A DNA stretch of 39,541 bases from NCBI GenBank assembly GCA_016286535.1, contig JAEESZ010000016.1, positions 1 to 39,541 on the forward strand, in the 5' to 3' direction. The first letter of the stretch is position 1. Each line of letters opens with the position of its first letter. Source of the stretch: Treponema sp. Lineage in GTDB: Bacteria; Spirochaetota; Spirochaetia; Treponematales; Treponemataceae. A program made the position numbers and the translations under genes. This document shows positions 34,301-39,541 of the stretch, one piece after another. A model generated the notes under the pieces. It was not told the origin of the DNA and did no database searches. It was given only the letters and a program-made list of their open reading frames with translations.

Positions 34301-35380
34301 GACCGCCCTGTAATTCTTGTAAAAAATGCAAGCTTAGGAAATGTAACTAAAGAAGAAACTGAAATCCAGCTTTCTGACTGTCTTAAGACCTGGGAAGATA
34401 AATTAAAGAATGTTTTCCCACCAGTAAGTGGTGCACCTCTTCAGCCGGAACTTCCAGAATGGGCAAAATCTGTTCATAAATCTTTAAGCGATATAAGAAA
34501 GGCTCCAGCTTTTGTTCAGCCTGTAAGCAGACCAAAAGTATTGCTGCCGGTATTCCCTGGAACAAACTGTGAATTTGATATGGCCCGTGCCTTCAACCTT
34601 GCAGGGGCAGAAACAAAGATTATCGTTCTTCAGAACCGAACTCAGGATCAGCTTACAGAATCCCTCGAACGCCTCGCAAAAGAAATGCGTGATGCACAGA
34701 TTCTCGCCCTTAGCGGAGGCTTCTCTTCCGGAGACGAACCAGATGGTTCTGCAAAATTCATTGCTAACGTTTTGAAGGCAGGAAATATCAGCGAAGAAGT
34801 TATGAATCTTCTTAAAAAACGTGACGGTCTTGTTCTTGGTATTTGTAACGGCTTCCAGGCTCTTGTAAAAACTGGTCTTGCGGTCTTCGGCGAAATCCGC
34901 GATATGACTCCAGATATGCCAACTTTAACTTACAACAGAATCAACCGCCATATCAGCCGAATTGTCCGCACCCGTATCGTTTCTGCTACCAGCCCTTGGG
35001 CACTTCATCCAAGTGTTGTAGATCACAGAAATCATCTTATTGCAGTAAGCCATGGTGAAGGCCGCTTTGTTAGTGATGAAGCTACAGCAAAAAGATTGTT
35101 CGAAAACGGACAGGTATTTACTCAGTACGTTGATGAATTTGGCCGCCCTGCAATTGCTGAACCGGATAATCCAAACGGTTCTGCTTATGCTATTGAAGGT
35201 ATTACATCACCTGACGGTCATGTTTTAGGAAAGATGGGACACAGTGAACGTGGAGTTGGAATGGAACGCAACGGAGCCAGCTACGACCTCTTTAAGAATG
35301 TTGGCGGCGATCCATTTACAAACGAAAACGAAACTACCTGTCAGAATCTCTTTGCCGCAGGCGTTGCATACTTTAAATAA
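31397..35380 (+). CDS. purL: Phosphoribosylformylglycinamidine synthase, single-chain
   Basis: A 1327-residue enzyme for the fourth step of de novo purine synthesis (FGAR plus glutamine and ATP to FGAM). It resembles the long form seen in clostridia (TIGR01857 type), starting MYRLFVERRPGFENEA. The two synthetase halves carry SDHCRHTTF, FKNETHNHPTEIEPFGGAAT and GGKDSMSGT. The C-terminal PurQ-like glutaminase (about 1060-1327) has PVFPGTNCEFD, nucleophile Cys1150 in GICNGFQ, and HGEGRF. It has no purine gene neighbours; instead two CorC-type genes follow, the first after nine bases. The presence of this gene separates the organism from purine-auxotrophic treponemes. Confidence 0.96.
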   Translation: MYRLFVERRPGFENEAKRYLSEINGFLGIAGVEAVRYFNRYDIENVSEEVSKIAATRIFSEPQSDFVTFESLPEEKDATEIIWEFLPGQYDQRADSAEQCLSLLRAGLKGVKTLSEAPVVRCAKIVRLYGKVSKDEVTKIEQYLINPVDSRLTNNAKPDTLKMDVEVPADIPVVEGFIKMDDSQLEAYRQKMGLAMDHADIKFLQDYFKGEMRDPSETEIRVLDTYWSDHCRHTTFLTELKDIKIEDGPYASLFKKSLENYNNMRTDLYAGRTDKPVCLMDMAVIGMKYLKKHGKLEDMEVSEENNACSVVIDVHYTADENGKPLAADDPRATERWLMMFKNETHNHPTEIEPFGGAATCLGGAIRDPLSGRSWVYQSMRITGAADPTVPLSATMKGKLPQIKLCREAAQGFSSYGNQIGLTTGQVEEIYHPGYAAKRMELGAVIAAAPQNTVIRERPETGDIIILLGGGTGRDGIGGATGSSKVHTVKSVTTAAAEVQKGNAVEERKIQRLFRNKEVSLMIRRCNDFGAGGVSVAVGELAPGLDINLDAVPKKYEGLNGTELAISESQERMAVVVRKEDVDRFIAAANAENLNAVVVATVTDTNRLVMKWRGKTIVDIGREFLDAAGAHHEASALIEEPAEPAKSPLMNPLESAAAELNKPVKCEGCVENHLRDAWLANMNDLACCSQRGLGERFDGSIGSSTVLFPYGGKYQNTPEAGMAAKIPVVTPRETSTASLMAYGFDPRVGNWSPWHGAKTAVLSSLAKITCLGGKARTSRLSFQEFFGRAVSEKTWGYPAAALLGSVDAQIESGCASIGGKDSMSGTFEDINVPHTLVSFAVTHDEVSNVTSGALKVSGNNIYLVKVPYSALLEPDYKTFLENSDILYELNKKGLIASMYPVGPGGIAEAITKMAMGNMVGARIDAGKDVKDLFLPTYGNIIVEVPSAYVPDFEKAAFVEGSLEKLGMTIDRPVILVKNASLGNVTKEETEIQLSDCLKTWEDKLKNVFPPVSGAPLQPELPEWAKSVHKSLSDIRKAPAFVQPVSRPKVLLPVFPGTNCEFDMARAFNLAGAETKIIVLQNRTQDQLTESLERLAKEMRDAQILALSGGFSSGDEPDGSAKFIANVLKAGNISEEVMNLLKKRDGLVLGICNGFQALVKTGLAVFGEIRDMTPDMPTLTYNRINRHISRIVRTRIVSATSPWALHPSVVDHRNHLIAVSHGEGRFVSDEATAKRLFENGQVFTQYVDEFGRPAIAEPDNPNGSAYAIEGITSPDGHVLGKMGHSERGVGMERNGASYDLFKNVGGDPFTNENETTCQNLFAAGVAYFK

Positions 35381-35389
35381 GGTTAGCAC

Positions 35390-36661
35390 ATGGACGGTTA
35401 TCCCTCGAAGTATACAATAATTATACTTGCAGCTTTAATTGTTCTTTCAATGTTGTTTTCTATTGCAGAAAGTTCAATACTTGGAATGAACAAATTAAAG
35501 CTGCGAATTAAACGCAAAAATAAAGATAAAAGGGCTGTTCGTATAAGTAAGCTTTTAGAAAAACGCGAACAGCTCATTAATACCCTCTTAGTTTCAAATG
35601 ATATTGTAAACATTTTTGTTTCTTCCATAATTGCATCAATTGCACTGGAACTCTTTGGCGCTAATGGGGTAGGTATAGCAACTTTAATTGCAACCCTTCT
35701 TCTTTTGATTTTCGGAGAAATTACTCCAAAAACAATTTCTACCCGCTGCCCTGATCAGATTGCCTATGGCTTGAGCGGTTTTGTAAAATTCGTTTACATT
35801 ATTATGTATCCTGTTGTAAAGGTGGTTACCTTTATTTCTAAAATTGTGTTAAGGCTTTTTGGAATTAAACTTAACGGCAAAAAACAGTCCTATACCCAGG
35901 ATGAAATAAAAACTTTTTTTGATTTAAGCTCAGAAACAGGGGCAATCGGACAGAACGAAAACCGCATGCTTACCCATGTATTCAAGTTTTCGGACCTTGA
36001 AGCGGAACAGATTATGGTTCCAAGAACTAAGATTAAAGCCCTGAGCATTAATTCAACTTATTCAGATCTTGTTGAAGCTTCACAGCGCCTGGGCTTTACC
36101 CGTTTTCCAATTTACAGAAATTCTATTGATGATATAACCGGAGTCCTTTATCTTAAGGACCTTCTTCCCTATAAAGATAATCAGAAGGATTTTAGTCTGC
36201 AAAAGGTTATGAGGCCGCCTCTCTTTATTCTTGGAACAAAGAAGATGTCTTCCATTCAGCAGATGCTTTTTGAAAACCGCCAGTCTATGTGCATTGTTGT
36301 AGATGAATATTCAGGTACAGATGGACTTATTACGGAAAAGGATATTTCGCGGGAGATTTTTTCGCTGCCCGGGGATTCGACTTTGCGCGGTAAGGTTTTT
36401 GATTATAACTCTGTAGAAAATAAAAATGATTTTGAAGTAAACGGTTCTGTTCTTCTGCTTGATTTACAAAAGAGTCTTCATATTCCTCTGGAATCAAAGA
36501 TGAACGAAACAATAGGCGGATGGTTTACAGAAAAAATAAACCGCATGCCTGAAAACGGCGACAGATTTGTTTTTGAAGGCTATGTCTTTACTGTAGAAAA
36601 AGTTCAGGCCCACAGAATTGAACGCCTTAAAATAAAGAAAATTATAGAGGAAGAAAATTAG
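35390..36661 (+). CDS. CNNM/CorC-family membrane protein, first copy
   Basis: A 423-residue protein. Residues about 1-160 form a DUF21/CNNM membrane domain with three or four helices and the conserved FGEITPKTIS loop; about 200-325 a pair of CBS domains (VPRTKIKALS, FTRFPIYRNSIDDITGVLYLKDLL, VVDEYSGTDGLIT); about 340-420 a CorC_HlyC domain (FEVNGSVLL...GGWFTEKINRMPENGD). Members are linked to magnesium export or divalent-cation balance; the 'hemolysin' label of older annotations is not evidence of toxicity. AAGG lies eight bases before the ATG. The purL stop is nine bases upstream, so they likely share a transcript. Confidence 0.88.
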   Translation: MDGYPSKYTIIILAALIVLSMLFSIAESSILGMNKLKLRIKRKNKDKRAVRISKLLEKREQLINTLLVSNDIVNIFVSSIIASIALELFGANGVGIATLIATLLLLIFGEITPKTISTRCPDQIAYGLSGFVKFVYIIMYPVVKVVTFISKIVLRLFGIKLNGKKQSYTQDEIKTFFDLSSETGAIGQNENRMLTHVFKFSDLEAEQIMVPRTKIKALSINSTYSDLVEASQRLGFTRFPIYRNSIDDITGVLYLKDLLPYKDNQKDFSLQKVMRPPLFILGTKKMSSIQQMLFENRQSMCIVVDEYSGTDGLITEKDISREIFSLPGDSTLRGKVFDYNSVENKNDFEVNGSVLLLDLQKSLHIPLESKMNETIGGWFTEKINRMPENGDRFVFEGYVFTVEKVQAHRIERLKIKKIIEEEN

Positions 36662-36676
36662 AAAAGGAGGATAAAT

Positions 36677-37948
36677 ATGCTGATATTACAACTTATAATA
36701 ATATTTTTACTTATCCTCTGCGTAGGCTTTTTTACTTCTTCAGAAACCGCTTACCTTTCCCTGCCAAAATTAAAGGTCAGGGCCATGCTGGACGAAAAGA
36801 AGCCTAATGCAAAAATTGTTGCAAAATTAAAGGCAAATATGGACCGCCTGCTTACAACCGTATTAATCGGGACAAATCTTTTAAATTCCCTTACAGCGGC
36901 TTTAGTAACTGCCCTGGTTTTGAACTTTTCTTCCTCAGCCTTATTTGCAGATTTAACTCCTTTTATAACAGCTTTCTTTATAACAACTTTTGGACAGATT
37001 GTTCCAAAAACGGCAGCCGCCCTTAATCCGGTACGCTTTACAAGCTTTGCAAGCCTTCCGCTTTTTCTGCTTGAAAAAATATTTTTTCCAGTGGTGTGGC
37101 TTTTTGAAAAGCTTTCCGGTCTTGTTGTAAAACTTGCAGAAAAAGTTATTTCTCCTGCAAACAGTCAGATTACAGAAGAAGAGGTAAAGGCTCTTATTGA
37201 TGTTGGAGAAAAAGAAGGCATCATAGAAAAAGATGAAAGCAAGATGCTTAATAAAATAATTTCCTTTAACGATCTGCAGGTTGATTATATTATGAAGCAC
37301 CGCTCTTTTGTTGCCTCTGTTGATTATTATGCTACTAAAGAAGAGGTTATTGCAGAGTTTAATAAATCGGGCTTTTCAACCCTTACTGTTTATAAGGATA
37401 ATATTGAAAATGTCGTTGGCGTAATAAATTACCGCTCTGTTTTATACGGAAGTGACCGGGAAGAAGATGATGAAGGAAATTCTGCAGGTGGCTACGTGGC
37501 AGATAAAATGGAAGAAGTGCTTTATGTTCCTGAAACTTTTTCTGTTCTGGAACTTTTGAATAAATTCCGCGAGGACGAAAATAAATTTGCCCTTGTCTTA
37601 GACGAGCAGGGCCAGACCAGTGGTATTGTAACCATGAAAGATATAATGAAGCTGGTTTTTGAAAGGATGACGGACGAAAATGCTTACGATAACCTTCCTG
37701 CCGAAGATAAAATTAAACTCGTAAACTATAATACTTTTATTGTGCCTGGCGAATTAAAGATTGAAGATGTAAACCGGGCTCTGAACCTTTCCTTACATTC
37801 TGAAGATTTTAATACCCTGGGCGGCTGGCTTTTAGAGCAGTTCGGCTATTTGCCTAGCGTGGGGAACGCTTTAGTTTACAAAAATATTATTTTTACTGCG
37901 GAAGACATTTCCCAGCGAAGAATCGTCAGTGTAAAGATTAAAGTGTGA
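36677..37948 (+). CDS. CNNM/CorC-family membrane protein, second copy
   Basis: A 423-residue paralogue of the preceding protein with the same layout: DUF21/CNNM membrane domain (FGQIVPKTAAA in the place of FGEITPKT), CBS pair (about 205-330, including LVLDEQGQTSGIVTMKDIM), and CorC_HlyC domain (IVPGELKIEDVN...LGGWLLEQFGYLPSVGN). The two copies have the same length but differ widely in sequence, so the duplication is old. Adjacent divergent copies may form a heterodimer, as CBS transporters are dimeric. A strong AAGGAGG lies seven bases before the ATG, 15 bases after the previous stop. The end overlaps the convergent outer-membrane gene by 11 bases. Confidence 0.87.
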   Translation: MLILQLIIIFLLILCVGFFTSSETAYLSLPKLKVRAMLDEKKPNAKIVAKLKANMDRLLTTVLIGTNLLNSLTAALVTALVLNFSSSALFADLTPFITAFFITTFGQIVPKTAAALNPVRFTSFASLPLFLLEKIFFPVVWLFEKLSGLVVKLAEKVISPANSQITEEEVKALIDVGEKEGIIEKDESKMLNKIISFNDLQVDYIMKHRSFVASVDYYATKEEVIAEFNKSGFSTLTVYKDNIENVVGVINYRSVLYGSDREEDDEGNSAGGYVADKMEEVLYVPETFSVLELLNKFREDENKFALVLDEQGQTSGIVTMKDIMKLVFERMTDENAYDNLPAEDKIKLVNYNTFIVPGELKIEDVNRALNLSLHSEDFNTLGGWLLEQFGYLPSVGNALVYKNIIFTAEDISQRRIVSVKIKV

Positions 37949-38918
37949 AGCGGTAATTAAGGGAGAATCTGTACTTAAAATAAGATGCACCGCTTTCTGC
38001 TCCTGCATTAGTCCAGGTGCCTCCCGGAAAAGCGCTTATTGAATTTGAATAGTCCGTACCTTTTGCTAAAGGAAGGTAAGAGCAGAAAAAAGACAGGCCC
38101 AGACTGTTGTGTGAATTAAAGTTATAAAAGCCGTCAATTTTTGCCTTAAAAAGGAACATGTATTTAATATTGTCCCAGTATACGAATCCGGTTCCATAAT
38201 GAAAATCCAGATTGTTGCAGAAGGTAAGTTTAGGACTAACTTTAAGGTCTGCCGAAATTGTAAATCTGTCTTTTATTACTGATTCATAAGTAAGTCCCAG
38301 CATAAAAGAATAAAATTCCTGGGTATAAGAAATTATTTTTTCCTGATTAAAATATCTTGTTTCGTTGTCATAATCTTTATATATGTAATAGCCGCCATTG
38401 GCATCAAAAAAAATATACTCATAATCAAAAGCTGTATAAGGGCTGAGTTTCATTCTATGAGGAAGATAAATGTTTCCTCCCAGGGCTGCAGAAAAGGTGT
38501 AATATTTTGTAAGATTATTTGTAGAGCAAGAATAATTTGTAACTTCTGTAGGATCGTCATTTAGAAATTCAGGATGTTTTCCTTCCAGTCCTCCAGTCGA
38601 ATTTAACCAGTCGTAATCTTCCATAACTCCGCTGCTTTTAGGTACAGCAATTTGTCCGTTAAGTCTTAGTTTATAATACTTAAAAAAATCAATATCAAGA
38701 TTCAATTCAAAATAGGGGATGTTTTTTAGCTGCCAGTCAAGACGGCTTTCAAGATTGTCTGTGTTCAAACAAGCTTCATCAAAAACATATTCCTGAATAA
38801 GACCATTTAAGAGCCCTGATGATATATCCGCTTTTAAAGAAAATATACTCCTGTCTAATGTGTAAGCATTGATAAAGAGAAAAATCAAACTTAAACAAAG
38901 GACAAACTTCTTTTTCAC
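37938..38918 (-). CDS. Outer-membrane beta-barrel protein
   Basis: A 326-residue protein with a Sec signal (KKKFVLCLSLIFLFINAYT) and a body of alternating beta strands rich in Tyr, Phe, Asn and Asp, ending SLNYRFTL, a typical barrel terminus. It resembles the partial protein at the window start in that ending, so both may belong to one spirochaetal porin-like group. I recognise no named family. The start is GTG, with GGAAG five to six bases upstream inside the end of the RluA-family gene, whose stop lies one base before. The 3' end overlaps the second CorC gene by 11 bases. Confidence 0.7.
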   Translation of the reverse strand: MKKKFVLCLSLIFLFINAYTLDRSIFSLKADISSGLLNGLIQEYVFDEACLNTDNLESRLDWQLKNIPYFELNLDIDFFKYYKLRLNGQIAVPKSSGVMEDYDWLNSTGGLEGKHPEFLNDDPTEVTNYSCSTNNLTKYYTFSAALGGNIYLPHRMKLSPYTAFDYEYIFFDANGGYYIYKDYDNETRYFNQEKIISYTQEFYSFMLGLTYESVIKDRFTISADLKVSPKLTFCNNLDFHYGTGFVYWDNIKYMFLFKAKIDGFYNFNSHNSLGLSFFCSYLPLAKGTDYSNSISAFPGGTWTNAGAESGASYFKYRFSLNYRFTL

Positions 38919-38919
38919 C

Positions 38920-39540
38920 TTAGTCTTCCAGTGGATCTACTCCGTAAATTTTTGAGAGCTGTTTTCTTGTGGCTTCCATATCTTTTGGATAAGGGGCGGT
39001 AAAAGAAAGCGGCTGATTGCTTACTGGGTGGGTCAACTCAATTTTATAGGCGTGAAGGGCAAGGCGCGAAAGTAAAGGACGTTCTTCTTCTTCATCACCA
39101 TTCCACTTCTTTTTTATTTCGCTAAGGCGGACAGGCTTCTGGTTTCCGCTGTAAAGAGGGTCGCATACAATGCTTAGCCCGTTTGCCTGCAGGTGGACAC
39201 GAATCTGATGGGTTCGGCCTGTTAAAGGTTTTGCTTCTATCCAGGAATAAGGTCCGCAGCTTCCAATCAGTCTGAAGTCTGTAACAGAGACTTTTCCAAA
39301 TCTTTTATTTACTACAGTTCTGTGTCTGGCATCTCCGTCCGGCTGTAAGGCCAGGTCTACATGAAGATCTTGCCATAAAGGATGTCCGTATACCAGTGCA
39401 TGATAGGTTTTATGAACCTTTCTCTGTTCAAACTGTAAAGAAAGGCCTTTGTGGGCGGCTTCATTTCTTGCGTAAATAATTACACCGGAAGTATCTTTAT
39501 CAAGACGGTGTACTGCAAATAATCTTCCGAATTCTTTTTC
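38920..39540 (-). CDS. RluA/RluD-family pseudouridine synthase (partial)
   Basis: An open frame enters from the right edge and ends with TAA at 38920-38922, giving the last 206 residues. The catalytic motif HRLDKDTSG, with its nucleophilic Asp, lies 14 residues from the edge, followed by KTYHALVYG and LTGRTHQIRVHLQANG. These identify the RluA family, which isomerises uridines in rRNA or tRNA. The N-terminus, including any S4 domain, is outside, so which of RluA, RluC or RluD is not decidable. A KKKWNGDEEEE insert before LLSRLALHAYKI is seen in several spirochaetal or Bacteroidetes-like members (memory). Its end is one base from the downstream GTG start, so the two are likely coupled. Confidence 0.92.
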   Translation of the reverse strand, partial: EKEFGRLFAVHRLDKDTSGVIIYARNEAAHKGLSLQFEQRKVHKTYHALVYGHPLWQDLHVDLALQPDGDARHRTVVNKRFGKVSVTDFRLIGSCGPYSWIEAKPLTGRTHQIRVHLQANGLSIVCDPLYSGNQKPVRLSEIKKKWNGDEEEERPLLSRLALHAYKIELTHPVSNQPLSFTAPYPKDMEATRKQLSKIYGVDPLED

Positions 39541-39541
39541 G

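Noticed and set aside
35390..37948. The two CorC-type genes as one split gene
   Set aside because: Each has a full set of membrane, CBS and CorC_HlyC domains, its own stop and its own ribosome site, so they are paralogues.
1..39541. tRNA, rRNA, CRISPR arrays, complete insertion sequences, prophage
   Set aside because: I saw no tRNA TPsiC-type arms in context, no spaced repeats and no intact transposase or phage genes. Small or divergent RNAs could be missed by eye.

Overview
The window most likely comes from a spirochaete of the genus Treponema, probably a free-living or gut/rumen polysaccharide-degrading species rather than a pathogen. The DNA is AT-rich. Surface proteins carry loose spirochaetal lipoboxes (FSGC, LTGC, LNSC), several outer-membrane beta-barrels are present, and alanyl-tRNA synthetase is the short form without its C-terminal domain. 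The order alaS / SurA-like protein / nusB / TPR lipoprotein / groES, and the neighbours map and htrA, match what I recall of T. pallidum gene order (memory, not checked). Three GH5 glycanases, a SASA-family acetylesterase and a de novo purine enzyme argue against a reduced pathogen.

Layout. 1-2000: the 3' end of an outer-membrane protein gene, a convergent lipoprotein gene, and an 800-base stretch with a GC-richer imperfect inverted repeat and a decayed Rpn/PD-(D/E)XK nuclease remnant. 2010-5792: an iron-sulfur aldo/keto reductase translationally coupled to a cytoplasmic GH5 enzyme, running tail-to-tail into a cytoplasmic SASA-type esterase. 5989-13258: a Cache-type chemoreceptor, gatC-gatA, a membrane class III adenylate cyclase on the minus strand, and a DUF975-type membrane protein. 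13410-16586: two exported GH5 endoglucanase-like genes in tandem on the minus strand, one a lipoprotein with an FnIII domain. 16679-20064: a two-gene unit for an unrecognised membrane-anchored protein and an outer-membrane barrel. 20159-25699: the conserved housekeeping block alaS, SurA-like, nusB, TPR lipoprotein, and groES in reverse. 25815-31295: a patatin-Omp85-like protein, adk, map and htrA. 31397-37948: a large single-chain purL followed by two CNNM/CorC-family genes. 37938-39540: an outer-membrane protein and the 3' part of an RluA-family pseudouridine synthase gene.

How the genes fit together. The GH5 enzymes lie in different compartments (lipid-anchored, exported soluble, cytoplasmic), which suits stepwise beta-glucan breakdown, with the esterase removing acetyl groups. 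The chemoreceptor and adenylate cyclase could link nutrient sensing to behaviour, but the sequence does not show this. The rest is translation, protein quality control, envelope assembly and purine synthesis.

Regulation. At four genes (gatC, the 16679 gene, alaS, purL) a good promoter is placed so that transcription should start at or within about two bases of the ATG, with no Shine-Dalgarno sequence, so they may be leaderless. Most other genes have clear GGAG/AGAGG-type sites. I found no tRNA, rRNA, CRISPR array, complete insertion sequence or phage gene. I see no convincing new multi-gene system; the best leads are the leaderless set, the inverted repeat by the nuclease remnant, and the unrecognised envelope pair.
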